Assembly: GCF_000255455.1 (NCBI RefSeq) | Contig: NZ_JH621252.1 | Location: forward strand, 21,358 to 85,357 | Length of the DNA: 64,000 nucleotides | Source: Aquimarina agarilytica ZC1 | GTDB lineage: Bacteria > Bacteroidota > Bacteroidia > Flavobacteriales > Flavobacteriaceae | Direction of reading: 5' to 3' | Part shown: positions 24,401-33,813 of the stretch, piece after piece | Position numbering within the stretch: position 1 is the first letter of the stretch | Layout: each line of letters begins with the position of its first letter | Notes under the pieces: model-generated | Seen by the model: only the letters and a program-made list of their open reading frames with translations | Told to the model about the DNA's origin: nothing | Databases searched by the model: none | Translations under genes and position numbers: made by a program

Positions 24401-25696
24401 ATGGAACATAAGTTGCAGCATATTGAGCTTAGAAGCGAAGAAGTCCAAGAGCTATTAACCAAAGTGCCTCATTGGATGATTCGGTGGGGCAGCGTACTCT
24501 TTTTTATATTAATTGTACTGTTACTACTCATTTCCTACCTTGTAAAATACCCCGATAGCATTCCTTGCCAAGCAGTAGTAACCTCGGAACTCCCACCCGA
24601 AAAAATTTACGCTCAAAAAACAGGAAAAATAGCAAAGATTCTTACTCCAAATAATAGTTTAGTTAATGAAAATACACCCATTGCTATTTTACAAAACACG
24701 GCTAATTATAAGGATGTTTTTTTATTAAAGTCCATTGTAGACACTTTAAAAGTCAACAACAAAACTTTTGACTTTCCTTTTGATGAATTACCGGTGTTGT
24801 ATTTAGGAGAAATCAATACGGCGTTTATACTATTTGAAAATAGTTATTCAGAATACGTATTGAATAAAAATTTAAATCCCTTTGACAATGAAAAAAGAGC
24901 GCATCAGATTTCGATGATCGAATTAAAAAAACGCTTGTATACCACTATCAATCAAAAGGAAATTCAAAAGCAAGAACTCGAATTACAACAAAAAGACTTA
25001 AGTCGACAAGAACAACTATTTTCCAAAGGAGTCATTTCATCTCAAGCCTATGAAAATAGAAAACTAAGCCTATTACAAGCCGAAAGGGAGTATAATTCCA
25101 TTGCATTAACCATATCACAACTTAACGAACAAATTAGCCAAGCCAACAAAAATAACCGAGGTACTACGGTAAACAGCACTCGAGAGGAGGTGCGTTTGTT
25201 TAAAAACGTAATTCAATCATACAATCAATTAAAAACGGCTTTACAACAGTGGGAAATCAACTATGTCCTCAAAGCGTCAACCACAGGAACTCTATCCTTT
25301 TTAAACCATTGGAGCATCAATCAAAGTGTCACCAAAGGAGACTTTATGTTTACGGTGATTCCTGAGAAAAATAAAGATTATGTAGTGAAACTAAAAGCTC
25401 CATTAGTAAATTCTGGCAAAATTAAAAAAGGACAACGCGTCAATATCAATTTGGACACCTATCCCGAGCAAGAATTTGGTATGCTCATCGGAGAAATTAA
25501 ACGCATATCATTAGTACCTGATGCTAACGGGCAATATATAATTGACGCTTTATTGCCTAACAAACTAGTAACAAGCTATAATAAATCCCTCGATTTTAAA
25601 CAAGAAATGAGCGGTAGTGCCCAAATCATTACCGAAGACCTCAGACTCATTGAACGCTTTTTTTATCAACTTCGGAAGGCGTTTGATAGATCATAA
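24401..25696 (+). CDS. HlyD-family secretion adaptor
   Basis: The 431 residues carry one membrane helix (about 27-48), a barrel-sandwich half domain (about 70-95), a long coiled coil (about 165-250, with QEIQKQELELQQKDLSRQEQLF) and the second half plus beta-barrel domain (about 280-410). It is the periplasmic adaptor that would connect the C39 exporter to an outer-membrane channel; no TolC-like gene is in the window, so that part must be shared. It starts one base after the exporter stop. The operon ends here, two bases from the convergent Gre-like gene. Confidence 0.9.
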   Translation: MEHKLQHIELRSEEVQELLTKVPHWMIRWGSVLFFILIVLLLLISYLVKYPDSIPCQAVVTSELPPEKIYAQKTGKIAKILTPNNSLVNENTPIAILQNTANYKDVFLLKSIVDTLKVNNKTFDFPFDELPVLYLGEINTAFILFENSYSEYVLNKNLNPFDNEKRAHQISMIELKKRLYTTINQKEIQKQELELQQKDLSRQEQLFSKGVISSQAYENRKLSLLQAEREYNSIALTISQLNEQISQANKNNRGTTVNSTREEVRLFKNVIQSYNQLKTALQQWEINYVLKASTTGTLSFLNHWSINQSVTKGDFMFTVIPEKNKDYVVKLKAPLVNSGKIKKGQRVNINLDTYPEQEFGMLIGEIKRISLVPDANGQYIIDALLPNKLVTSYNKSLDFKQEMSGSAQIITEDLRLIERFFYQLRKAFDRS

Positions 25697-25698
25697 TT

Positions 25699-26151
25699 TC
25701 AACTCACCTCAACAATCTCAGTAGACTTCCCTCTAAACACAAAATAATCTCCTTTCTTTTTTCCTAGCAAAAGCTGACCAATAGGGGATTGCATAGATAT
25801 GGCATAAACCTTCTTCCCAGCGACCACTAACTCACCCGCAGAAATACTAATATAATAACTCATAGTATCCGTAACTACATAGCTCCCCAAGGTGATGAAT
25901 ACCGTTGATTTATCCCATTGTAATTTCTTTAAAGCAGCTTCTAAACGCTCTACTTCTTTTAATTGGTTTCCCGCTTTTTCACGTTCTAATTGTAGCATAG
26001 CACGTCCGGTTTCATGTTTGTCCCCTGCAGTACTTTTACTTTCGGATGTCATCGAAGTATGGATTTCATCAATAATCCGTTGTATATTATTTCGTTTATT
26101 CAAAACAAAATGTACACACTGATTATATAGTTCTTGCTTCAGCTTAGTCAT
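25699..26151 (-). CDS. GreA/GreB-type transcription factor-like protein
   Basis: A 150-residue protein with an N-terminal coiled segment (about 55-85) and a C-terminal FKBP-like Gre domain containing the family motif SPIGQLLLGKKKGD (about 121-134). Gre factors reach into RNA polymerase and stimulate cleavage of backtracked RNA. The N-terminal hairpin is shorter and differs from classical GreA, so it may be a Gre-like regulator of polymerase rather than a true cleavage factor. Homologues in Flavobacteria are sometimes mislabelled 3-oxoacyl-ACP synthase, which this sequence does not support. Confidence 0.78.
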   Translation of the reverse strand: MTKLKQELYNQCVHFVLNKRNNIQRIIDEIHTSMTSESKSTAGDKHETGRAMLQLEREKAGNQLKEVERLEAALKKLQWDKSTVFITLGSYVVTDTMSYYISISAGELVVAGKKVYAISMQSPIGQLLLGKKKGDYFVFRGKSTEIVEVS

Positions 26152-26306
26152 AAATACATACTAATTTTTTAAACTCAACATAAACCCAGATGATTCGATA
26201 GAACAATATAATCTTAATAAGTTAGGCATGTTTATTGCAGAAAATTATAAGTTCAGAAAAATACATATATTAATCAAGTTAACCGCTATTGCCGATAAAC
26301 ATATTT

Positions 26307-27035
26307 ATGAAATATTTTTTACCCGCTTTGCTCATTTCTATTCTTTCCTTTTTAAGTTGTAATCAGACCATCACTCCTATTAAAAAAACAGAAACAGCAC
26401 CTACTGCTTCTAAATTACCACTAAAGGATACTATTTCTTCTGCGACAGCAATAACCCCTATCAAAATCAGTAATTTAACAAGTGTTTCCGATACTACTTT
26501 TATTAAAATTGCTGATTATAACTCAAATTTTTTTTACGATTTACGCTATGCTACCCCTAATAATTTTTTAAAAGAAAAAGTATATGAGTGCGCTCAATGT
26601 TATACCAGAGCCAAAACTGCTAAAGCATTAATTAAAGCCAATAAATACTTGATGAGCAAAGGTTATAAAATCAAATTTTTTGATTGTTACCGGCCTAATT
26701 CTGTACAATACAAAATGTGGAAAATTATGCCAAATCCACAATATGTAGCTAACCCCAAAAAAGGATCCATACATAACAAAGGAGGTGCTGTTGACATTAC
26801 ATTAACTGACCTTAACGGCAAAGAAATAGATATGGGTACTGATTTTGATTTTTTTGGATGGAAAGCCTATCACACCAATACTTCATTACCAAAAAAAATA
26901 GTAGAAAACAGAAAACTATTAAAAACAACCATGGAACGCTTTGGTTTTTGGTCCATACGTACCGAATGGTGGCACTATAATTTAAAAGGCACTGGCAACT
27001 ATAAAATTGCTGATTTTAAATGGGACTGCCCTTAA
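26307..27035 (+). CDS. M15 family D-Ala-D-Ala dipeptidase-like lipoprotein (VanX/DdpX type)
   Basis: I chose ATG 26307, which gives a lipoprotein signal (LLISILSFLSC); a TTG lies six codons upstream. A Ser/Thr-rich spacer precedes the peptidase. VanX-family landmarks are all present: YDLRYATPNNFL, FDCYRPNSVQ, the zinc motif SIHNKGGAVDITL (His and Asp ligands) and the catalytic EWWHY (Glu, then His ligand). The reaction is hydrolysis of D-Ala-D-Ala. In Gram-negative bacteria the role is normally recycling of cell-wall dipeptide, not vancomycin resistance, and no van genes are nearby. It appears to be a single-gene unit. Confidence 0.87.
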   Translation: MKYFLPALLISILSFLSCNQTITPIKKTETAPTASKLPLKDTISSATAITPIKISNLTSVSDTTFIKIADYNSNFFYDLRYATPNNFLKEKVYECAQCYTRAKTAKALIKANKYLMSKGYKIKFFDCYRPNSVQYKMWKIMPNPQYVANPKKGSIHNKGGAVDITLTDLNGKEIDMGTDFDFFGWKAYHTNTSLPKKIVENRKLLKTTMERFGFWSIRTEWWHYNLKGTGNYKIADFKWDCP

Positions 27036-27238
27036 TTACAGGCACTATTGAAATGAAGTACTATAGACTAAAAGTGTCAAAGTTTCTGTGATGACTGAAA
27101 GTCACCAACTTTTTAAACATCTATTTTTGCTATTAGTCATTAGCACTTTGATAAATGTATATAAAAAAGCCAACTGCTAAAAGCTAACCGCCAAATGCAT
27201 TAAAGTATATCGTTTTAACTATTCCTGAGACCAATAAA

Positions 27239-27269
27239 AAAAGATCCCTACTTTTAGCAGAGATCTTTT
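27239..27269 (-). terminator. Terminator of the fabH-accB-accC unit
   Basis: AAAAGATC and GATCTTTT pair around an imperfect inner stem (CCTAC / GCAGA). Read leftward the hairpin is followed by a T-rich run. It lies 19 bases after the accC stop codon. Confidence 0.75.
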
Positions 27270-27287
27270 ATACTATAGTTTTAACAT

Positions 27288-28625
27288 TTATTGAATTTCA
27301 AAATCTTCCATAAACTTAGTGGTGTAATCACCAGCAATATAATCCGGATGATCCATTAATTGTCTGTGGAAAGGAATGGTAGTTTTAATCCCTTCGATAA
27401 TAAATTCATCCAAGGCACGCTTCATTTTATTGATAGCCTCCTCACGTGTTTGCGCCGTGGTAATCAACTTTGCAATCATTGAATCGTAATTTGGTGGAAT
27501 CATATAACCGCTATATACATGCGTATCCACACGTACACCATGTCCTCCTGGGATATGTAAATTGGTTATTTTTCCTGGCGAAGGTCTAAATCCATTGTAT
27601 GGATCTTCGGCATTAATACGACATTCAATAGAATGTAATTCTGGAAAATAATTTTTTCCTGAAATTGGCACTCCCGAGGCTACTAAAATTTGCTCTTGTA
27701 TTAAATCGTAGTTTACCACCTCTTCCGTAATTGGATGCTCTACCTGAATACGCGTATTCATTTCCATAAAGTAAAAATTTCGGTGTTTATCCACCAAAAA
27801 CTCTACGGTTCCTGCACCTTCATACTTAATAAATTCGGCCGCTTTAACGGCAGCATTCCCCATGTCATTTCGTAACTTATCCGTCATAAATGGCGATGGT
27901 GTCTCTTCGGTCAATTTTTGATGACGTCGTTGTACAGAACAATCTCTTTCCGATAAATGACAGGCTTTACCTTTACTATCTCCAACAATTTGGATTTCGA
28001 TATGTCTAGGCTCTTCAATAAGCTTTTCCATATACATGCCATCGTTTCCAAAACAAGCTTTCGCTTCTTGTCTGGCATCTTCCCAAGCTTTCTTTAAATC
28101 TTCAGCAGCCCAAACAGCACGCATCCCTTTACCTCCACCACCAGCGGTAGCTTTTAGCATTACGGGGTAACCTATTTCTTCAGCTAGTTTTTCTGTTTCT
28201 TCAAAAGTTTCCAAAATACCTTCGGATCCAGGTACGGTAGGTACTCCTGCTTCAATCATTGTCGCTTTTGCGGAAGCTTTATCTCCCATACGATCAATCA
28301 TTTCGGCACTAGCCCCAATGAATTTAATGTCATGCTCTTCGCAAATTTTTGAAAAATTAGCGTTTTCAGACAAAAATCCATAGCCTGGGTGGATCGCATC
28401 GGCATTCGTAATTTCCGCAGCAGCAATAATACTCGAAATTTTCAAGTAAGATTCACTACTTGGTGCAGGACCAATACATACCGCCTCATCTGCAAAGCGA
28501 ACATGTAAACTATCAGCGTCTGCTGTTGAATATACAGCTACTGTTTTTATGCCCATTTCCTTACACGTACGAATAACACGAAGTGCAATTTCGCCTCGGT
28601 TGGCAATTAATATTTTTTTAAACAT
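27288..28625 (-). CDS. accC: Acetyl-CoA carboxylase, biotin carboxylase subunit
   Basis: The 445 residues match biotin carboxylase over its full length. They include the start [21 protein letters not shown], the ATP-grasp glycine loop [12 protein letters not shown], the [14 protein letters not shown] segment, and the catalytic [14 protein letters not shown]. The enzyme carboxylates the biotin carried by AccB with bicarbonate and ATP, the first half of malonyl-CoA synthesis. It follows accB by 33 bases and is the last gene before the terminator. The carboxyltransferase subunits are not in the window. Confidence 0.97.
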   Translation of the reverse strand: MFKKILIANRGEIALRVIRTCKEMGIKTVAVYSTADADSLHVRFADEAVCIGPAPSSESYLKISSIIAAAEITNADAIHPGYGFLSENANFSKICEEHDIKFIGASAEMIDRMGDKASAKATMIEAGVPTVPGSEGILETFEETEKLAEEIGYPVMLKATAGGGGKGMRAVWAAEDLKKAWEDARQEAKACFGNDGMYMEKLIEEPRHIEIQIVGDSKGKACHLSERDCSVQRRHQKLTEETPSPFMTDKLRNDMGNAAVKAAEFIKYEGAGTVEFLVDKHRNFYFMEMNTRIQVEHPITEEVVNYDLIQEQILVASGVPISGKNYFPELHSIECRINAEDPYNGFRPSPGKITNLHIPGGHGVRVDTHVYSGYMIPPNYDSMIAKLITTAQTREEAINKMKRALDEFIIEGIKTTIPFHRQLMDHPDYIAGDYTTKFMEDFEIQ

Positions 28626-28658
28626 AATTATAGTACGTTTAGTTACCTAAAAAGTGAC

Positions 28659-29150
28659 CTAAGATGGGTCAACTAAAAATAAGGGTTGATCAAATTCAAC
28701 TGGTGATGAATCATCCACAAGAATTTTAACAATTTTACCCGAAACTTCGCTTTCAATTTCATTGAAAAGCTTCATTGCTTCAATAACACAAAGCACATCA
28801 CCTTCACTAATGCTATCACCTACCTCAATAAAATTAGGCTTGTCTGGCGATGGCTTACGGTAAAATGTTCCAATTATAGGAGACTTAACTGTAATATATT
28901 TTGAATCGTCATCAGCTGTTGCTGCATCTGTAGTAACTACAGGGGCTGCTTCTTGCACTGGTGCCGCAGGCGCAATTGCTTGAGGGGCTGCTGGAGCAGC
29001 TGCAGTTGGCATTTGCTGAATAATGGTTGTTTCCTTTTCATCGGATCCTGTTCTAATGGTGATTTTAACATCATCCATTTCTAATTTCACTTCGCTTGCT
29101 CCAGATTTGGCAACAAACTTGATCAGGTTTTGAATTTCCTTTAAATCCAT
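28659..29150 (-). CDS. accB: Biotin carboxyl carrier protein of acetyl-CoA carboxylase
   Basis: The 163 residues comprise an N-terminal helical domain ([16 protein letters not shown]), an Ala/Pro-rich flexible linker (about 48-80) and a C-terminal biotinyl domain. The biotinylated lysine is Lys127 in [10 protein letters not shown]. The carrier shuttles carboxybiotin between AccC and the carboxyltransferase. It lies between fabH (34 bases upstream) and accC, a standard arrangement in Bacteroidota. Confidence 0.97.
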   Translation of the reverse strand: MDLKEIQNLIKFVAKSGASEVKLEMDDVKITIRTGSDEKETTIIQQMPTAAAPAAPQAIAPAAPVQEAAPVVTTDAATADDDSKYITVKSPIIGTFYRKPSPDKPNFIEVGDSISEGDVLCVIEAMKLFNEIESEVSGKIVKILVDDSSPVEFDQPLFLVDPS

Positions 29151-29184
29151 GATATAGATACGTTGTTAATTGTTGTTGTGTTAG

Positions 29185-30183
29185 TTAAGAATTATAGGCC
29201 CATTTTAAATAAATAGATCCCCAAGTAAATCCTCCTCCAAAAGAGGCAAATACTAAAGTATCTCCTTTTTTAAATTTCTTTTCAAAATCATTGAGCACTA
29301 ATGGTATGGTAGCCGATGTGGTGTTTCCGTACTTTTCAATATTAATAAGTACTTTATTCGCATCTTTTAACCCCATTCTGTTAGCAGTAGCATCAATAAT
29401 ACGTTTATTTGCTTGATGTGCTACTAACCAATCGACATCATTATTGGTCAAGTTATTGCGTTCCATTACTTTTTCGCAAGCACTTGCCATACTTGAAACA
29501 GCATATTTAAACACTGTTTTTCCGTCTTGTTTTATGAAATGTTGTTTATTTTCTATGGTTTCCTGTGTTGCTGGATGTAAAGAGCCTCCAGCTTCAATAC
29601 GTAAAAAATTACGCCCTACGCCATCACTACGTAAATATTCATCCTGCAATCCTAAACCTTCTTCATTAGGTTCAAAAAGCGCAGCTCCTGCACCATCACC
29701 AAAAATGATACACGTAGTACGGTCTGAATAATCTACAATTGACGACATTTTATCTGCTCCAATGACTAACACCTTAGTATATCTTCCAGATTGCACGTAG
29801 CTTGCTGCTGTGGACATTCCGTACAAAAAGCTTGAACATGCTGCAGCTAAATCATAACCAAAAGCATTTACCGCTCCAATCTCTGTCGCTACATGTGCAG
29901 CTGTAGCTGCCACCGACATATCTGGTGTAGCTGTTGCTACAATAATCATTTCAATTTCAGCTGGATCTAATTTACGTTTAGCTAATACATCTTCGGCTGC
30001 TTTAATTGCCATATATGAAGTAGCCTTTTCTGGATCCTTTAAAATACGACGTTCTTTAATCCCCGTCCTTGTCGTGATCCATTCATCATTAGTATCCACT
30101 AAACCTTCTAATTCTTTATTGGTCAATTTATAGTCTGGTACATATGCACCAACAGCCGTTATAGCCGCCGTAATTTTACTCAT
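29185..30183 (-). CDS. fabH: 3-oxoacyl-[acyl-carrier-protein] synthase III
   Basis: A 332-residue KAS III that starts fatty-acid synthesis by condensing acetyl-CoA (or a branched primer) with malonyl-ACP. The catalytic triad is visible: Cys116 in LAAACSSFLYG, His in VAHQANKRI and Asn in KYGNTTSA. It heads the fabH-accB-accC run and is separated from rpmF by a 325-base region with a terminator. It therefore probably has its own promoter, a likely TAATTTG-type box being at 30266-30273 on this strand. Confidence 0.96.
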   Translation of the reverse strand: MSKITAAITAVGAYVPDYKLTNKELEGLVDTNDEWITTRTGIKERRILKDPEKATSYMAIKAAEDVLAKRKLDPAEIEMIIVATATPDMSVAATAAHVATEIGAVNAFGYDLAAACSSFLYGMSTAASYVQSGRYTKVLVIGADKMSSIVDYSDRTTCIIFGDGAGAALFEPNEEGLGLQDEYLRSDGVGRNFLRIEAGGSLHPATQETIENKQHFIKQDGKTVFKYAVSSMASACEKVMERNNLTNNDVDWLVAHQANKRIIDATANRMGLKDANKVLINIEKYGNTTSATIPLVLNDFEKKFKKGDTLVFASFGGGFTWGSIYLKWAYNS

Positions 30184-30508
30184 AACAGTAGGTTAAAATT
30201 TACTCACAAGAACAAAAATGCTTCGAAACGAAGCAAAAATGACCTTTTTTTAGTAAATATTGTGCAAATTAAGTCGATTTTGACACATATTCAACAAAAA
30301 ACAAAAAAAACGCTCAACAAGTGAGCGTTTTTCGATATAATGTTATGCATGCCTAGTAAAAAGACATCCATTTAATGTTAGGTAACACAATTTAGAATCT
30401 ACTGGTAACTTAAATACTTTACACAAAAATTCTACAGAAATCAATAAAGCTTCTATTATATGTGACAAAATTGTTTTTTAACCGCTAAAAACAGTAAACA
30501 AAAAATTA
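30184..30508. other. Intergenic region between rpmF and fabH
   Basis: The region contains the rpmF terminator (30307-30333) and upstream DNA of fabH. No ORF or other RNA gene was recognised in the remainder. Confidence 0.5.
30307..30333 (-). terminator. Terminator of the yceD-rpmF operon
   Basis: AAAACGCTCA, an ACAAG loop and TGAGCGTTTTT form a 10-bp stem with T-rich flanks. It lies about 175 bases after rpmF, which partly separates ribosomal from fatty-acid expression. Confidence 0.8.
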
Positions 30509-30709
30509 TTAAGCTACTGCTTCTTCTTCCGAATTATCGATAACTACATTACCTCTGTAATATAATTTTCCTTCATGCCAGTGTGCTCTGTGGTATAAGT
30601 GTGCTTCACCAGTAGTTGCATCAGTTCCAATTTGTGGTACAGTTGCTTTGTAATGTGTTCTTCTCTTATCTCTTCTAGTTTTGGAGATTTTTCTCTTAGG
30701 ATGTGCCAT
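30509..30709 (-). CDS. rpmF: 50S ribosomal protein L32
   Basis: A 66-residue protein starting [22 protein letters not shown], the conserved L32 N-terminus. The C-terminal half contains the [15 protein letters not shown] segment of the Bacteroidota form, which lacks the zinc-binding cysteines of other L32 proteins. It follows the yceD gene by seven bases, the usual order, and precedes the fabH block. Confidence 0.97.
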   Translation of the reverse strand: MAHPKRKISKTRRDKRRTHYKATVPQIGTDATTGEAHLYHRAHWHEGKLYYRGNVVIDNSEEEAVA

Positions 30710-30716
30710 AACTCAG

Positions 30717-31292
30717 TTATTTATTATCTTTTAGTAGATTCTTTAATTTATTCCAACGAGGATCAATATCCTCCTCATTTTTACTTTCTTCCTTTGTTTC
30801 CTTTGGAGCTAATGTTTCCAAATGCTCTAAAATATCCGACTCTAATGTTCCGTCTTCAACTCCAGGATGTACTCTTTTCGAAGGAACTGCCAACACAATA
30901 CATTCATATATATATTGTGAAACATTAACTTCATACGATCCATGAGGGATGATTATAATTTCCTCATTTTCATTATTAAATTCGTTTCCAAACTTAACTA
31001 CAATAAACAATTCATTGTTTATTGGCAAATCAAAAGGCTCTGTGGTGACATCGCAATCCACATTTACGCTACCTTCCGCTTTAAAACGCAATTCGAAAAA
31101 AGTACTTTTTTTATTAAATTCTAAAGCAACTTTTACGTTTGCACTATTATATTCTTCAAAATCAAACAAGCCTAAAAACTCATTATCAATCTGATAATCA
31201 AACTGATGAATCCCTTGTTTCAACCCAACAAAAGGAATCACATACTCCTTGAATGCCTTCATAGTTACTTCAGTTTGTTGCACTTTACCCAC
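30717..31292 (-). CDS. yceD: YceD/DUF177 family protein
   Basis: A 191-residue acidic protein of the DUF177 family, linked to 23S rRNA processing or large-subunit assembly. The landmarks are EGSVNVDCDVTTEPFDLPI (the VxCxRxL-like core in diverged form), the EEIIIIPHGSYEVNVSQYIYECIVLAVP helix and the terminal DPRWNKLKNLLKDNK. Its gene is fixed upstream of rpmF in most bacteria, as here. A TATCTTTG -7 box lies just before the start, so it heads the operon. Confidence 0.92.
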   Translation of the reverse strand: MGKVQQTEVTMKAFKEYVIPFVGLKQGIHQFDYQIDNEFLGLFDFEEYNSANVKVALEFNKKSTFFELRFKAEGSVNVDCDVTTEPFDLPINNELFIVVKFGNEFNNENEEIIIIPHGSYEVNVSQYIYECIVLAVPSKRVHPGVEDGTLESDILEHLETLAPKETKEESKNEEDIDPRWNKLKNLLKDNK

Positions 31293-31306
31293 GATAAAGG
31301 CGGGTG

Positions 31307-31314
31307 CAAAGATA
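31307..31314 (-). promoter_or_regulatory. Bacteroidota-type -7 box of the yceD-rpmF operon
   Basis: On the minus strand the bases read TATCTTTG, a full match to the TANNTTTG consensus of the Bacteroidota primary sigma factor, 15 bases before the yceD start codon. The -33 element is less clear. Confidence 0.6.
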
Positions 31315-31328
31315 CTAAAAATTTGAAA

Positions 31329-32393
31329 TTAATTATTTTTTACATGTGTTTTTTTAATTACAACCTTTTTTAAAGGATTTTTTGTAAGCTCAACGTGCAT
31401 ATTTCGATGTTTAAAAATACTAATTGCTCTAAACACCGCTTCGGCAAACGAACTATGATCTGCCTTAGCTTGACCTGCTATTTCAAAAGCCGTTCCATGA
31501 TCTGGCGAAGTACGTACATGCGATAAGCCCGCAGTAAAATTTACGCCTTGCCCAAAGGACAATGTTTTAAATGGAATCAAACCTTGATCATGATATGTTG
31601 CCACCACTGCATCAAACTGTTTGTAATTATTTGACCCAAAAAAACTATCTGCCGCATAGGGTCCAAAAACCAACTTTCCGGCTTCTTTAATTTTTTCTAG
31701 CGTAGGTCTTAGCACTGCATCATCTTCTTTACCAATCACTCCATTATCACCCGTATGTGGATTAATCCCTAATACCGCAATTTTAGGTTTAGCAATGCCA
31801 AAATCTTTTATTAACGAATTGTGGATCGTACTTATTTTTTGACTAATTACCCCAGGTGTTAAATGTTTTACCACATCGGTTAAAGCCACATGATCTGTAA
31901 GTAAACCTACTTTTAACCCATCGGTAACCATAAACATCAAACTGTCTCCTTCCAATTCTTGGTTTAAGTAATCGGTATGTCCTGGGAACTTAAAATCTTT
32001 TGACTGTACCGCCGTTTTATGAATTGGTGCGGTCACCAACACATCAACCGCCCCAGTTTTCAGAGCTTCCGTTGCTGCCACTAATGATTTTATCGCATAC
32101 TCCCCTATTTTCGAATCTTCCTTTCCGAAATTAATAGATACCGATTCATTCCAAACATTAATTACATTGAGCTTACCATCAATAATATCATCTAATGATT
32201 TAATTTGCTGCACATGCGTTTTGGTCTTACTATTTTTTTTGTAAAAGGATACTAATTTCGAATTTGCAAACACTATAGGTGTACAAAAATCAAACATGCG
32301 TGCATCTTCAAAAGTTTTTAAAACAACCTCGGGACCTATTCCATTTAAGTCACCAATAGAAATTGCCACACGTATTTTATGTTCTTTCATCAT
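31329..32393 (-). CDS. pdxA: 4-hydroxythreonine-4-phosphate dehydrogenase
   Basis: The 354 residues are the usual PdxA length. PdxA is an NAD-dependent enzyme of pyridoxal phosphate synthesis that oxidises and decarboxylates 4-phosphohydroxythreonine. Landmarks are ISIGDLNGIGPEVVLKTF, the metal-site segments FPGHTDYLNQ and TYHDQGLIPFKTL, NPHTGDNGVIG and the C-terminal RTSPDHGTAFEIAG. It is divergent from ribE across a short region with facing promoter boxes. Either of two adjacent ATG codons could be the start. Confidence 0.96.
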   Translation of the reverse strand: MMKEHKIRVAISIGDLNGIGPEVVLKTFEDARMFDFCTPIVFANSKLVSFYKKNSKTKTHVQQIKSLDDIIDGKLNVINVWNESVSINFGKEDSKIGEYAIKSLVAATEALKTGAVDVLVTAPIHKTAVQSKDFKFPGHTDYLNQELEGDSLMFMVTDGLKVGLLTDHVALTDVVKHLTPGVISQKISTIHNSLIKDFGIAKPKIAVLGINPHTGDNGVIGKEDDAVLRPTLEKIKEAGKLVFGPYAADSFFGSNNYKQFDAVVATYHDQGLIPFKTLSFGQGVNFTAGLSHVRTSPDHGTAFEIAGQAKADHSSFAEAVFRAISIFKHRNMHVELTKNPLKKVVIKKTHVKNN

Positions 32394-32421
32394 TATTCAA
32401 GTTTCTATAAAAGCTAATCAC

Positions 32422-32450
32422 TAAATTTGTGCTGCCTTAAAGGCAAATTT
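32422..32450. promoter_or_regulatory. Facing promoter boxes of ribE and pdxA
   Basis: TAAATTTG occurs on the plus strand at 32422-32429 (towards ribE) and on the minus strand at 32443-32450 (towards pdxA), separated by 13 bases. Both match the TANNTTTG -7 consensus, so transcription starts of the two genes face away from an overlapping control region. Confidence 0.55.
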
Positions 32451-32469
32451 AACTAAATAAAACAATCTT

Positions 32470-33063
32470 ATGTTTACTGGAATTGTAGAAACTTTTGGCG
32501 AAGTAGTTTCACTAGAGCAAGAAAAAGACAATTTACACCTACAAATACGTTCAAATTTTACTAACGAATTAAAAATTGACCAAAGTGTAGCTCATAATGG
32601 GGTCTGTTTGACTGTTGTCGAAATAAAAAACGACCTATACACGGTTACTGCAATTAAGGAAACTCTAGACAAAACAAATCTGAACACACTAGCTGTTGGT
32701 GATACTATAAACTTGGAACGCGGTATGAAATTAGGCGACCGGCTTGACGGACATCTTGTTCAAGGCCACGTAGACCAAACTGCCACCTGTAGTGCTATTG
32801 AGGAAACCGAAGGCAGTTGGCAATTTACTTTTAGTTATGATCCTACTTTAAACAATATTACTATCGAAAAAGGATCTATTACCGTTAACGGAACCAGCTT
32901 AACCGTAGTAAATTCAAAACGCAATGAATTTAGTGTTTGCATTATTCCCTACACTTACGAACATACTAACTTTAAAAATTTTAAAGTAGGTACAGTAGTT
33001 AATTTAGAATTTGATGTTATTGGAAAGTACGTGAGCCGTTTGACGGAATTTGGGTTGAAATAA
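32470..33063 (+). CDS. ribE: Riboflavin synthase, alpha chain
   Basis: The 197 residues begin MFTGIVETFG, the diagnostic N-terminus, and contain the two lumazine-binding repeats (about 1-95 and 96-190, with LGDRLDGHLVQGHVD and GSITVNGTSLTVV). The enzyme dismutates two molecules of dimethylribityllumazine to riboflavin. No FMN riboswitch is present in the short 5' region. A terminator follows at once. Confidence 0.96.
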   Translation: MFTGIVETFGEVVSLEQEKDNLHLQIRSNFTNELKIDQSVAHNGVCLTVVEIKNDLYTVTAIKETLDKTNLNTLAVGDTINLERGMKLGDRLDGHLVQGHVDQTATCSAIEETEGSWQFTFSYDPTLNNITIEKGSITVNGTSLTVVNSKRNEFSVCIIPYTYEHTNFKNFKVGTVVNLEFDVIGKYVSRLTEFGLK

Positions 33064-33091
33064 AAAATGACCACTCTACAGCGGTCATTTT
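33064..33091 (+). terminator. Terminator of ribE
   Basis: AAAATGACC and GGTCATTTT form a 9-bp stem around a 10-base loop directly after the ribE stop codon. Confidence 0.8.
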
Positions 33092-33098
33092 CATCATC

Positions 33099-33132
33099 AA
33101 AAAAAGGAGCGCATTAAAAATGAAGCTCCTTC
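33099..33132 (-). terminator. Terminator of the YiaA-like gene
   Basis: AAGGAGC (33104-33110) pairs with GCTCCTT (33125-33131), and the leftward strand runs into TTTTTTT. It ends the convergent gene starting at 33620. Confidence 0.7.
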
Positions 33133-33140
33133 TTTTGTTA

Positions 33141-33620
33141 TTATTTTTCTTCTAGATTATCTATAAACTTTTTATCACGAGTGTTTTTTTGTACAGCTAT
33201 GGCCGAAAATAAACTCAAAATAAAAGACATACTATAAAATCCTTTTTCACTTAATTCCAAGTCCGCATTCCACAAACCAATAACCAATAATGTGATGGAA
33301 GCCAAGGCTGCAAACCAACTAATTCCATAATACATTTCGGTTACCGCCAAGCCCTCTATTTTATCACGCACATTTTTTTGTACCGAAACTGCCGAGAATA
33401 ATCCAAACAATAAAATCGTAAAATAATAGCCCTTCTCATTCAATTCCATTTCGGCATTAAACAATCCAATACAAAAAGCAACTATTCCTGCCAAAAGCGC
33501 AATCCATGAAGCTCCCATAAAAGCTGGCGTTGGTTTTTGATCAAATACTACCGCTTTTTTTGTTGTTGCATTTTCAACTATCTTTTCTTCTTTTTCGTCA
33601 TTACTAAATTGATACTTCAT
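33141..33620 (-). CDS. YiaA/YiaB-like inner-membrane protein
   Basis: A 159-residue protein with four membrane helices arranged as two copies of a two-helix unit. The first is about 34-80 ([42 protein letters not shown]) and the second about 98-146 ([42 protein letters not shown]). The repeated WxA..GLWNAxxxLxEKGxY..QKNxRD pattern is the YiaAB domain. Function is unknown. It lies alone, convergent with ribE. Confidence 0.85.
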   Translation of the reverse strand: MKYQFSNDEKEEKIVENATTKKAVVFDQKPTPAFMGASWIALLAGIVAFCIGLFNAEMELNEKGYYFTILLFGLFSAVSVQKNVRDKIEGLAVTEMYYGISWFAALASITLLVIGLWNADLELSEKGFYSMSFILSLFSAIAVQKNTRDKKFIDNLEEK

Positions 33621-33813
33621 AATTTCTGTTTTTTTTGATGATTTATTCTATGATCAAAACCTATTCATTTACTTCGTTTCGACAGGACAAATTTGCATCC
33701 TTTGCATAGAAATTAAAAAGCTATTTTTTTGGAAAACTTATGATATATTTATACTTATAAATAAAATTTAACCAATTAATTAAGGTTTTTTATAAATTAA
33801 AACTTACGATTAA

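Noticed and set aside
25699-26151. 3-oxoacyl-ACP synthase, a label often given to homologues
   Set aside because: At 150 residues with a Gre-type C-terminal motif SPIGQLLLGKKKGD, it lacks any ketosynthase feature.
26307-27035. Vancomycin-resistance gene vanX
   Set aside because: Motifs fit the D-Ala-D-Ala dipeptidase family, but without vanH, vanA or vanRS and in a Gram-negative host a cell-wall recycling role is more likely.
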